56,480 nt of DNA from assembly GCA_964236535.1 (NCBI GenBank), contig CAXSEF010000012.1, positions 1 to 56,480 on the forward strand, in the 5' to 3' direction. This DNA is from CAXSEF01 sp964236535. GTDB taxonomy: Bacteria; Pseudomonadota; Alphaproteobacteria; Acetobacterales; Acetobacteraceae. The notes beneath the pieces are model-generated. The model did not search any database, had not been told where the DNA came from, and was given only the letters and a program-made list of their open reading frames with translations. The first letter of the stretch is position 1, and each line of letters starts with the position of its first letter. This document shows, one piece after another, positions 16,388 through 24,386 of this stretch. Made by a program: the position numbers and the translations under genes.

Positions 16388-17423
16388 GGGATGAATCCGG
16401 CCCTGGTTTGTAGCTCTTCAGCTAAGTATTTTTCATACCTTGCTTTAGCATAACCTGCATTTTTTCTTGCTTCAACGCCGCCAGGAAGTGAGGATCAGGT
16501 CCGATTTGGTGAGACAAATGCCTCGTCAAGATTGTAATTTGTGATAGCCTTTAGAGCATTACTTTTATAGAGGAAATCGATAGAAATTCTGTCCTGAGAG
16601 GCTGCTAGAAATTCTGCAGCCACCCATGTCGTTTCGCATCGTAATAAGTACCCTCCGGAATTTGATAGGCACCACCCGCGGTATGACGCTGGTGTTCTCT
16701 AGGAGTCATGTTTTTAGGCTTATAGTTCCTCATGTCATCTTCGGTTATCTTGTCCCTCCCTCTGAAGTCTCCATACCGACTCCGGTAGACCTGATCACCC
16801 TCCTGGTTGTGCTCCTCGAACCTCAGAACATGCAGAAATGCTCTGACCTTCGGGTCCCGAAGCGCGCTATCGATTTCGGCGGTCTCCTCGGCAGAAATCT
16901 ACCGGCCGCTTTGCCGAGTTCGGCTCGGACCGCCGTCGCGCATCTGCGTGTGCGGTCCTGTGCCGCCGTCCTGCTGGCTTGCATGCGCCGCCGAAGTCCC
17001 ATGATCGGCTGGCGCTGACGCCGCCTTCACAACCCGGGCCGGGTTGCCAGCCACATACGTCGTCGCCGCACGGTCCTGTGCATCGCCCGTGCCCGGATAC
17101 ACGGCAATCGGATGCGTCGCGTCCGTGCTCCCCGACCCGGTCGGCAGGCGGTGCACCGGCACCAGCCGGCGCCGCACCGGCGGTGCGCCCGCCGACGCCT
17201 GCCGCGGCGCCGGCCCGGAGCCGCCCGCCGCCTCCGGCCCCGCCTGCACGTCGGACGCCGGCTGCTGTGGCACCGCCGGCGACCGCGCCGCCGGTCGGGT
17301 CACCAGCCGCGCCGGGATCCTGACCGCCTTGGGATGCCGCGCCAGCCACTCGGTCGGTTGCGGGTCGCCCTGCCGCACGAACACGAACGGTGCACTCGCT
17401 TCGCCACCCTTGGACCCTGACAT
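16384..17423 (-). pseudogene. Broken muramidase (phage-lysozyme/GH24-like) gene, candidate toxin
   Basis: Reading leftwards from ATG 17423 (ribosome-binding site GGAGG), a Pro/Ala-rich N-terminal part of ~174 codons ends at TAG 16899-16901. The same frame resumes at once with a lysozyme-like domain (RAFLHVLRFEEHNQ, then HTAGGAYQIPEGTYYDAKRH). One base appears lost near 16620. After it the second frame reads AEFLAASQDRISIDFLYKS and LDEAFVSPNRT. A TGA (16495-16497) then stands where the family has Trp before SSLPGG. The frame ends at TGA 16384-16386. Repaired length would be ~346 residues. The catalytic half is AT-rich, the N-terminal half GC-rich. The lesions were found by hand translation. 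Confidence 0.75.
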
Positions 17424-17488
17424 GCAACCTCCGCGTGCTTGTCAGGATTAGTAACGTCGTGACCGACCATGGGCAACGTTCGCTTCCC

Positions 17489-17635
17489 GGTCAGGCAGGC
17501 AAGGCCGGAGGCTCTGCCTCTGGACTCTGCCAGGGGCCTGGCCTTTGGAATCCATTTGCTTAAGGCATGGGCCTCAAAGGTCTCAGGCCTTTGGCGGGTC
17601 TGGGGCAGGGAGCCCGGTCTTGCTTCCTGTCAGCC
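17489..17635 (+). repeat. Intergenic palindromic repeat, copy 10
   Basis: It lies between the muramidase pseudogene and the RND pump gene. Hairpin 1 arms are GGAGGC with GCCTCT. Hairpin 2 arms are CCAGGGGC with GCCTTTGG, which still pair as RNA through two G-U wobbles. It retains TTTGCTTAAGGC and GGCCTTTGGCGGGTCTGGG. Confidence 0.85.
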
Positions 17636-17646
17636 CTACGTCCTGC

Positions 17647-20600
17647 TCAATGCTGCGGCGTGCCCGCAAACAACCGCGCGGTTCGCTCCCGCAGCGACTG
17701 GAACACGACGTAGAGCATCGGCACCACGAAGATGCCGATGCTGCTGGCCGCGATCATGCCGGCGAACACCGGGGTTCCCACGTCGCGTCGGCTGATCTGT
17801 GCCGCGCCGTGTGCGATGACCAGGGGCACGAGTCCGAGGATGAAGGCGACCGAGGTCATCATCACCGCGCGGAACCGGGCGCGGGCGCCGTCGATGGCGG
17901 CTCGGCGGATGCTCTGGCCGGCCTCGCGGCGGTCTTTGGCGAACTCGACGATCAGGATGCCGTTCTTGGCGGCGAGCGCGATCAGCACGACGAGCCCGAT
18001 CTGGGCGTACAGGTCAAGGGAGAGGCCGCCGATCTTGAGGCCGATGAAGCTGCCGAGGATGCCGACGACGACCGAGAGCAGAACCGGGATCGGGATGACC
18101 CAGCTCTCGTATAGGCCGACGAGGAACAGGAAGGCGAACAGGATCGCCATGCCCAGGATGATGCCAGTCTGCCCCGACGCGGCGACCTCCTGGAACGCGG
18201 TGCCGGTCCATTCGTAGTCGTAGCCGCTCGGCAACGTCTTGCCGGACAGTCGCGCCATGGCGGCGAGTGCGGTACCCGAGGACACCCCGGCCTTGGGGCT
18301 GCCGTTGATGGTGACCGCGCGGAAGTTGTTGTAGCGGGTGATCACCTGCGGCCCGAGCTGGTAGTGCAGGGTGGCGATGGCGCGCAGCGGCACGACGTCG
18401 CCGGTGCTGTTGCGGACGTAGATATTCCACAGGTCGTCGATCTTGCTGCGGTCGACCTGCTCGCCCTCGATGTTCACCTGCCAGACGCGGCCGTAGAGAT
18501 TGAACTGGTTGACGTAGATGCCGCCGAGCGTGGCACCGAGGGTGGTGAAGATGTCGCTGATGGACAGGCCGAGCGCCTGGGCCTTCTGGCGGTCGATGTC
18601 GAGGTAGAGCGAGGGGTTGGTGGCGGTGAAGGTGGAGAACACCCGCGCGAGGCTGGGATCGGAATTTGCCGCGCCGATCAGGCCGCCCATGACGCTGCCG
18701 AGCGAGGTCGGGTCCTGGCCTTCCAGCGCCTCCAGCTCGTACTCGAAGCCGCCGGTGGTGGACAGGCCGATGATCGGCGGCAGGTTGAACGGCAATATGG
18801 CGGCGGTGCGCACCGACAGGCCGGCGCCGAACACGCGGCCGATCAGCGCCTGGGCGGACTGGGCCGCGAGCGGGCGGTCGGCGAAGTCCTGCAGTTTGAC
18901 GAACATGAAGGCGGCATTGGGTTCGGCGGCGCTGTCGAGCAGCGAGAAGCCGACCAGGGCGAAGGTGTCGCGCACGCCCGGCATCGGCCGGACCAGCGAC
19001 TCGAGCTGCTCGATCGTCGCCTTGGTGCGCGCGACCGAGGCGCCGTCGGGGAGCTGGACCGCGACGAAGAAGCCGCCCTGGTCCTCCTCGGGGAGGAACC
19101 CGGTGGGAGTGCTCAGCATCAGGACGTAGATGCCGGCGGTGCAGGCGAGCACGACGACGAGCGAGAGCGCGCTGACGCCGACCAGGCGGCCGACGAGCGA
19201 GGCATAGCTGTCGCGGACGTGGTCGATGCCGCGCATGATGCGGCCCATGATGCCGCGTCTGGGTCCGCTGTGGCGCAGGAACACGGCGCACATCGCAGGC
19301 GACAGGGTCAGCGCGTTGAGCGCCGAGATCAGCATCGCCACGCTGATGGTGACGGCGAACTGGCGGAACAGCTCGCCGGAGATCCCCGGGATGAAGGCGA
19401 TCGGCACGAACACCGAGAGCAGCACCAGGGTGATGGCGATGATGGGCGCGGTGATCTGCGTCATCGCCTTCTTGGTGGCGTCGGCCGGCGAGAGCTCGGG
19501 TTCTTCCTCCATGACGCGCTCGACATTCTCGACCACGACGATGGCGTCGTCGACGACGATGCCGATGGCGAGCACCAGGGCGAGCAGGGAGACGGTGTTG
19601 GCGGTGTAGCCCATCGCCAGCAGGCCGGCGAAGGCGCCGATCAGGCTGACCGGGACGGCGATGGTGGGGATCAGCGTGGCGCGCAGGTTGCCCAGGAACA
19701 GGAACACCACGATCACGACCAGCACGAACGCTTCGGCCAGCGTCTTGAGCACCTCGGTGATGGTGTCGTGCACGAAGGTCGTGGAGTCGTAGGTGACCTG
19801 GTAGCTCAGGCCCTCCGGAAAGCGCTTGGCGAGCTGGGCGATGCGGCCGTTGACGGCGGCGGCGGTGCTCACCGCGTTGGCGCCGGGCGAGAGATAGATC
19901 GCCATCGCGACCGAGGGCTTGCCGGAGAGGCGGCTCTCGCTGTCCTCGTTCTGCGAGCCCAGCTCGACGCGGGCGACGTCCTTGATGCGCAGCGTCGAGC
20001 CGTCCGGGTTGGCGCGCAGCACGATGTCGCCGAACTGGTCCGGCGTGACGAGGCGGCCCTGGGTCTGCACGTTGAACTGGAACTGCTGGTCGCCCGGCGC
20101 GGGCCGGGCGCCGATGCGGCCGACGGCTGCGACCGTGTTCTGCGCCGAGATGGCGTTGATGAGGTCGGTGGGTGCCAGGTTGAGCTGGGTCAGGCGGTTG
20201 GTGTCGAACCAGACGCGCATCGAGTACTGCTGCTGGCTGAGCAGGTGGGCCTGGCCCACGCCCGCGATGCGGCTGACCGCGTCGTTGACGTTGATGGTCA
20301 GGTACGAGGTGATGAACAGCGGGTCCTGCTTGCCGTTGCTGCTGTAGAAATTGACGAACTCGAGAATCGCCGAGGATCGTTTCTGCACCGTCAGGCCCTG
20401 CGCCTGGACCTGGGCGGGAAGCTGGGCGAGTGCCGTCTGCACCCGGTTGTTGACGTTGACGGTGTTGATGTCGGGGTTGGTGCCGAGGCCGAACGAGACC
20501 GTCAGGTTGTACGAGCCGTCGTTGCCGTTGGTGCTCTTCATGTAGAGCATCTGGTCGACGCCGATGACCTGGGCCTCGATCGGCTGGGCGACCGAGGCCT

Positions 20601-20775
20601 CGACCACGGCGGCCGAGGCGCCGGGATAGCTCGCGGTGACCTGCACCTGTGGCGGCACGATGTCGGGGAACTGCGCGACCGGAATGCGGGTCAGCCCCAG
20701 GGCGCCGGCGATGGTGATGATGATGGCGATGACGACCGCGAGCCGCGGGCGGTCGACGAAGACGGCGGAGATCAT
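17647..20775 (-). CDS. RND multidrug efflux pump, inner-membrane transporter (HAE1/AcrB type)
   Basis: A 1042-residue RND transporter of normal length, with the twelve-helix plan and two large periplasmic loops. It begins MISAVFVDRPRLAVVIAI. The helix 4 motif GIVVDDAIVVVENV (around residue 405) carries the Asp-Asp proton relay. Helix 10 has the lysine in LAAKNGILIVEFAKD (around 935). It exports hydrophobic compounds from the inner membrane and periplasm using the proton gradient. The adaptor gene lies one base upstream. No outer-membrane channel gene or TetR-type regulator adjoins the pair. The frame stays open upstream of ATG 20775, but that part lies in the adaptor gene. Confidence 0.96.
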   Translation of the reverse strand: MISAVFVDRPRLAVVIAIIITIAGALGLTRIPVAQFPDIVPPQVQVTASYPGASAAVVEASVAQPIEAQVIGVDQMLYMKSTNGNDGSYNLTVSFGLGTNPDINTVNVNNRVQTALAQLPAQVQAQGLTVQKRSSAILEFVNFYSSNGKQDPLFITSYLTINVNDAVSRIAGVGQAHLLSQQQYSMRVWFDTNRLTQLNLAPTDLINAISAQNTVAAVGRIGARPAPGDQQFQFNVQTQGRLVTPDQFGDIVLRANPDGSTLRIKDVARVELGSQNEDSESRLSGKPSVAMAIYLSPGANAVSTAAAVNGRIAQLAKRFPEGLSYQVTYDSTTFVHDTITEVLKTLAEAFVLVVIVVFLFLGNLRATLIPTIAVPVSLIGAFAGLLAMGYTANTVSLLALVLAIGIVVDDAIVVVENVERVMEEEPELSPADATKKAMTQITAPIIAITLVLLSVFVPIAFIPGISGELFRQFAVTISVAMLISALNALTLSPAMCAVFLRHSGPRRGIMGRIMRGIDHVRDSYASLVGRLVGVSALSLVVVLACTAGIYVLMLSTPTGFLPEEDQGGFFVAVQLPDGASVARTKATIEQLESLVRPMPGVRDTFALVGFSLLDSAAEPNAAFMFVKLQDFADRPLAAQSAQALIGRVFGAGLSVRTAAILPFNLPPIIGLSTTGGFEYELEALEGQDPTSLGSVMGGLIGAANSDPSLARVFSTFTATNPSLYLDIDRQKAQALGLSISDIFTTLGATLGGIYVNQFNLYGRVWQVNIEGEQVDRSKIDDLWNIYVRNSTGDVVPLRAIATLHYQLGPQVITRYNNFRAVTINGSPKAGVSSGTALAAMARLSGKTLPSGYDYEWTGTAFQEVAASGQTGIILGMAILFAFLFLVGLYESWVIPIPVLLSVVVGILGSFIGLKIGGLSLDLYAQIGLVVLIALAAKNGILIVEFAKDRREAGQSIRRAAIDGARARFRAVMMTSVAFILGLVPLVIAHGAAQISRRDVGTPVFAGMIAASSIGIFVVPMLYVVFQSLRERTARLFAGTPQH

Positions 20776-20776
20776 C

Positions 20777-22087
20777 TCAGTGTGCGCCGCCGGCGCTGGC
20801 GCCGGACGTGGTATTGCTGGTGCCCAGGCTGCCGCCCGAGGCCTGGCCCGCGGGGACGGGTCCGGCGGGTGTTGCCGGCAGGGTGGCCGAGGCAGGCGCC
20901 GGGCTGCCCGCCGTATCGTGCAGCGCCGAGGCGCCGCCCGGCGGCTTCGCGTCGAGCGGGCCGGGCGACACCGCCTGGCCGGCATGCACGCGCTGCACGC
21001 CCTCGGCCACGACGACCTGGCCGTCGGCAAGGCCCGAGACGACGTTCGCGCTGCTGCTGTCGGACTGGCCCAGGGTGACCCGGGTCTGCTGCGCCTTGTT
21101 GTCGGCACCGAGCGTGTAGACGTAGTCGCCCTGCTGGTCGGACAGCACGGCCGAGCGCGGGATCTGCATGACGTCGATCGGCTGCGCGGCCTCGACCAGG
21201 ACCGTGACGAACTCGCCGTCGGTCAGCTCGTGCAGCTTCATGGCACCCAGGCTCGCATCGGACAGCGGCGGGTTGGGGATGGTGGCTCGCATGGTGATGG
21301 TGTCGGTGTTGGCGGTGACCGTGGGCGAGACGTATTCGAGCTTGCCGGTCTGGCCGTAGATCTTGCCGGTGGGCAGCCGGAGCTTGATCACCACCGCGTT
21401 GTAGCCGCCCTTGGAGGCGTATTTGTCGAGCACGATCAGCGCGTCGCGCAGCGCGATCGGGAACACGACGTATTCAGGGTCCTGGCTCACCAGCTCGGCG
21501 AGCGTGCCGCTGCTCGGGCTGACGACGTTGCCCTCGGTCACCGCGGTCATGCTGATCCGGCCGTCGATCGGCGCGCGGATGTCGGTGTAGTTGAGGTTGA
21601 TCTGCGCCTGCTGCAGCTGGGCCTGCGCGGTCAGCACCTGGGCGGCGTAGGAGCGCTGCGAGGCGGTCGCGTCGTCGACGGTGGAGCGCTGCCCGGCCGG
21701 CGTGTTGATCAGCGACTGGGCGCGGCCAAGGGTGATGGTCGCGTTCTGCAGCTGCGCCTGCTGCTGGCCGACCGAGCCCTGTGCGGCCTCGACCGCGGCC
21801 TGGAACGGCGGCTGTTCCAGGCGGTAGAGCAGGTCGCCCTTGTGCACTTCGCTGCCCTCGGTGAACAGGCGCTGCTCGAGGAAGGCGGTGACGCGGGCGA
21901 CGAGCGCCACGCGGTTGATCGCCTGGACGCGGCCGACGAACTCGCTGCTCTGGGTGAGCGGCACCCGCTTGGCGTGCACCACGCCTACCGCAGGCGGACC
22001 GGAGGGGGCCTGCGCGTGGGCATGGGCGGGCAGGATGGCCACGGCGAGCGCCACGGCCAGCGTCAAGGGGAGGGCGGAGCGGGACAT
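20777..22087 (-). CDS. RND efflux periplasmic adaptor subunit (AcrA/MexA-like)
   Basis: A 436-residue membrane fusion protein. Signal peptide at 1-25 (cleavage near AHAQA), no lipobox cysteine. The lipoyl/barrel-sandwich halves are LVARVTAFLEQRLFTEGSEVHKGDLLYRLE and NLNYTDIRAPIDGRI (short pieces of each visible), on either side of an alpha-helical hairpin (about 95-165). A beta-barrel and membrane-proximal domain follow. The last ~75 residues are Gly/Ser/Pro-rich and variable. It bridges the transporter to an outer-membrane channel. It is first in a two-gene operon. Confidence 0.94.
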   Translation of the reverse strand: MSRSALPLTLAVALAVAILPAHAHAQAPSGPPAVGVVHAKRVPLTQSSEFVGRVQAINRVALVARVTAFLEQRLFTEGSEVHKGDLLYRLEQPPFQAAVEAAQGSVGQQQAQLQNATITLGRAQSLINTPAGQRSTVDDATASQRSYAAQVLTAQAQLQQAQINLNYTDIRAPIDGRISMTAVTEGNVVSPSSGTLAELVSQDPEYVVFPIALRDALIVLDKYASKGGYNAVVIKLRLPTGKIYGQTGKLEYVSPTVTANTDTITMRATIPNPPLSDASLGAMKLHELTDGEFVTVLVEAAQPIDVMQIPRSAVLSDQQGDYVYTLGADNKAQQTRVTLGQSDSSSANVVSGLADGQVVVAEGVQRVHAGQAVSPGPLDAKPPGGASALHDTAGSPAPASATLPATPAGPVPAGQASGGSLGTSNTTSGASAGGAH

Positions 22088-22194
22088 GGCACCTCGGTCG
22101 TCGAGTCAGGAATGCGGGCGCGCCGGCGTGCTGCACCTGCGTCAAATGTCAGATTAAGGTGCACTGACCGGACGGTCAAACCGCGACGGCCTAC

Positions 22195-22333
22195 AAGCGC
22201 GGCAAGGCCGGGCTCCGCTCAGACCCGCCTGCAGACACCGGACCGTTGGAAACACCCTCCCTTAAACGGAAGGATTTTCGAGGCGAGCCTCGAGCGCAGT
22301 CCAGAAGCAGAGCCTCTGGCCTTGCCTGCCTAC
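22195..22333 (-). repeat. Intergenic palindromic repeat, copy 11
   Basis: A minus-orientation copy in the divergent gap between the efflux operon and arsM. Hairpin 2 is TCGAGGC (22278-22284) with GCCTCGA (22287-22293), a compensated variant of the CCAAAGGC/GCCTTTGG form. CCCTTAAACGGAAGG and GCCTCTGGCCTTGCCTGCCT are retained. Confidence 0.85.
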
Positions 22334-22402
22334 CCGAGCCGTCACGCTCAAGGGCCGTCCGTATCGCGAGCTGCCGCGCGGTTGGGAGACGCGGTGGTTT
22401 GG

Positions 22403-22408
22403 TATACT
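22403..22408 (+). promoter_or_regulatory. Possible -10 box for arsM
   Basis: TATACT stands out in an otherwise GC-rich stretch 50 bases upstream of the arsM start. A TTGGGA at 22382-22387 is a possible -35 but with only a 15-base spacer. The assignment is weak. Confidence 0.3.
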
Positions 22409-22458
22409 CGTGCGCACCACCCGGCGTGGTGCCGGATCGCCAAGGGAGAAACCGCAGC

Positions 22459-23598
22459 ATGAACAAGATGTCGCCCGAGGCCGCGGTGCGTGCCCGCTAT
22501 GCCGCGGGCGCCGAGGCCGCCGAGCCGGCGCTGTGTTGCCCGGTCGAGTACGATCCCCGCTATCTGGCGGCGATCCCGGCGGAGGTGCTGGAGCGCGACT
22601 ATGGCTGCGGCGACCCGAGCCGGCACCTGCGCGAGGGCGAGGTGGTGCTCGACCTGGGCAGCGGGACGGGCAAGATCGCCTTCATCGCGGCGCAGGTGGT
22701 CGGGCCCGCCGGCCGGGTGATCGGCGTGGACATGACCCCGGCGATGCTCGACGTGGCGCGGCGTGCGGCGCCGGCGGTGGCGGAGCGGGTCGGCTACGCC
22801 AACGTGGAGTTCCGGCGCGGGCGCATCCAGGACCTGGCACTCGACCTCGACGCGCTCGACGCGGCGCTGGCGGCCGAGCCGATCGCCGGGGCGGACGCAT
22901 TCCTCCGCGCCGCCGAACTGGCCGAGCGGCTGCGTGGACGGGCACCGCTGGTGGCCGACCGCAGCGTCGATGTCGTGGTGTCGAACTGCGTGCTGAACCT
23001 GGTGGCGCCCGCCGACAAGGCCCGGCTGTTCGCCGAGGTCTTCCGGGTGCTCCGGGTCGGCGGGCGCGCGGTGGTCAGCGACATCGTCGCCGACGAGGCG
23101 GTGCCCGAGGCGATGCAGGCCGACCCGGAGCTGTGGAGCGGATGCGTCTCCGGCGCGATGACCGAGCAGGGGTTCCTGCATGCGTTCGAGGAGGCCGGGT
23201 TCCACGGCATCCGGGTGCTGAAGCTGGACGCGACGCCGTGGCGGACGGTCGAGGGAATCGAATTCCGCGCCGTCACCGTCGAGGCGTTCCGCGGCAAGCA
23301 GGGGCCGTGCGTGGAGCGGAACCAGGCGGTGATCTACCGCGGGCCGTTCCGCGAGGTGCTCGACGACGACGGGCACCGCATGCGCCGGGGCGACCGGGTG
23401 GCGGTGTGCGACAAGACGTTCCGGCTGCTGGGGTCCGCGCCATACCACGACATGTTCGAGCTGGTGGAACCGCGCCTGTCCGTGCCGGTCGAGGCGGCCA
23501 GCGCGTTCGACTGCACGCGCAGCGTGCTGCGGGACCCGCGCGAGACCAAGGGTGCGGCGTATTCGGCAACTACGGCCGCCGAGGGCTGCTGCTGCTGA
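22459..23598 (+). CDS. arsM: ArsM-type arsenite S-adenosylmethionine methyltransferase
   Basis: A 379-residue methyltransferase. The SAM-binding motif is VLDLGSGTGK (63-72). The three cysteines that bind As(III) in characterised ArsM enzymes all have counterparts: C50 in DYGCGDPS, C177 in SNCVLNL and C229 in SGCVSGA. A ~30-residue insertion lies before the second, and the protein ends in three consecutive cysteines (377-379). ArsM methylates arsenite to mono-, di- and trimethyl forms. In arsenosugar producers, the dimethyl form feeds the sugar pathway. The ribosome-binding site is AAGGGAGA. The two arsenosugar-type glycosyltransferases lie ~15 kb to the left, but no arsS radical SAM gene is in the window. 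Confidence 0.9.
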   Translation: MNKMSPEAAVRARYAAGAEAAEPALCCPVEYDPRYLAAIPAEVLERDYGCGDPSRHLREGEVVLDLGSGTGKIAFIAAQVVGPAGRVIGVDMTPAMLDVARRAAPAVAERVGYANVEFRRGRIQDLALDLDALDAALAAEPIAGADAFLRAAELAERLRGRAPLVADRSVDVVVSNCVLNLVAPADKARLFAEVFRVLRVGGRAVVSDIVADEAVPEAMQADPELWSGCVSGAMTEQGFLHAFEEAGFHGIRVLKLDATPWRTVEGIEFRAVTVEAFRGKQGPCVERNQAVIYRGPFREVLDDDGHRMRRGDRVAVCDKTFRLLGSAPYHDMFELVEPRLSVPVEAASAFDCTRSVLRDPRETKGAAYSATTAAEGCCC

Positions 23599-23624
23599 TA
23601 TCGATGCTGTTGGGCTCCAGGCGT

Positions 23625-23730
23625 CGGGTCGGCAGGCAAGGCCAAGGGCTCTGCCTCTGGACTCCGCTCAAGGCGAGCCTCGAGAATCCTTGTGCTCAAG
23701 GCAGGTATTTCCAATGGCCCATGCTTGCAG
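23625..23730 (+). repeat. Intergenic palindromic repeat, copy 12 (partial)
   Basis: Left half only: GGCAAGGCCAAGGGCTCTGC, then hairpin 2 as CTCAAGGC with GCCTCGAG (one mismatch, an intermediate between copies 9 and 11). It lies directly after arsM. Confidence 0.8.
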
Positions 23731-23834
23731 GGGTGCAATCCCGTGGTCTCTGAGCAGGCTGCGGCGCGCAGCGGGAACCGGAGCGGGTGCTTGCCGCTTC
23801 AGGCCGTGCGGCGTGAGGCCGCCGGAGGACGGCG

Positions 23835-24221
23835 ATGTCGGGTGGTCGGGTGGTCGGGTCCGGGTTGTCGCGGACGAATGCGCTGGCGCTGGCGCGCGGG
23901 CTTGGATGGCTCAGCATCGCGCTGGGCACGATCGAGCTGCTGGCACCGCGCGCGGTGGCCAGCCGGGTCGACTTGGCAGGGCGCGGCGGGCTGGTCGGAA
24001 GCTATGGCCTGCGTGAGATCGCGGCCGGGGTGGGGATCCTGGCGGCAGCGGATCCGACGAAGCTGATGTGGGGGCGGGTCAGTGGCGACGCGCTCGATAT
24101 CGCGACGCTGCTGGGCGGGCTGTTCGGCAGCGGGCGGAAGGCGGGAGCAGGGTTCGCGCTGCTCGCGGTCGCGGGGGTGACGGCGGCAGACGTGGTCTGC
24201 GCGCGGGCGTTGAGCCGTTAG
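23835..24221 (+). CDS. Small membrane protein, unknown function
   Basis: A 128-residue protein with about three hydrophobic segments (28-44, 55-72, 105-124). GLGWLSIALGTIELLAPRAVAS and GLREIAAGVGILAAADPTKLMWGRVSGDALD are conserved-looking blocks that I associate with DUF-type membrane proteins, sometimes fused to polyketide cyclase/dehydrase-like domains. There is no such domain here. It follows arsM on the same strand with a 236-base gap holding repeat copy 12, so cotranscription is possible but unproven. Confidence 0.6.
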   Translation: MSGGRVVGSGLSRTNALALARGLGWLSIALGTIELLAPRAVASRVDLAGRGGLVGSYGLREIAAGVGILAAADPTKLMWGRVSGDALDIATLLGGLFGSGRKAGAGFALLAVAGVTAADVVCARALSR

Positions 24222-24289
24222 GCAGCAAAGCCAGGTAGTGCTCAATGTCGTGAAGGCGGCGACTGCCAGGGGCAAGCCGACCCTGAGCC

Positions 24290-24386
24290 GGTAAATGAGA
24301 GGCGTGCCCTGGGCAGAGTGCCCAATTTGCGCGGGTCTGGGGCTCAGCCCCCAGCGGGTCCAGAGCAGCGCCCTGGCTTTGCCTAG
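24290..24386 (-). repeat. Degenerate repeat-like segment
   Basis: It contains GCGGGTCTGGGGCTCAGCCC and CCAGAGCAGCGCCCTGGCTT, which resemble parts of the intergenic repeat, plus small GGGCT/AGCCC palindromes. It lies at the 3' end of the PEP carboxylase gene. It could be a decayed copy or an independent terminator-like structure. Confidence 0.4.

Noticed and set aside
16626..17018. Plus-strand open frame across the muramidase region
   Set aside because: The minus strand gives a recognisable lysozyme-like domain across the same bases; the plus frame has none.
18364..21078. Long plus-strand open frame antisense to the RND pump
   Set aside because: Mirror of the pump's codon bias (Asp/Gly/His/Glu-rich); no domain, while the opposite strand has a full RND transporter.
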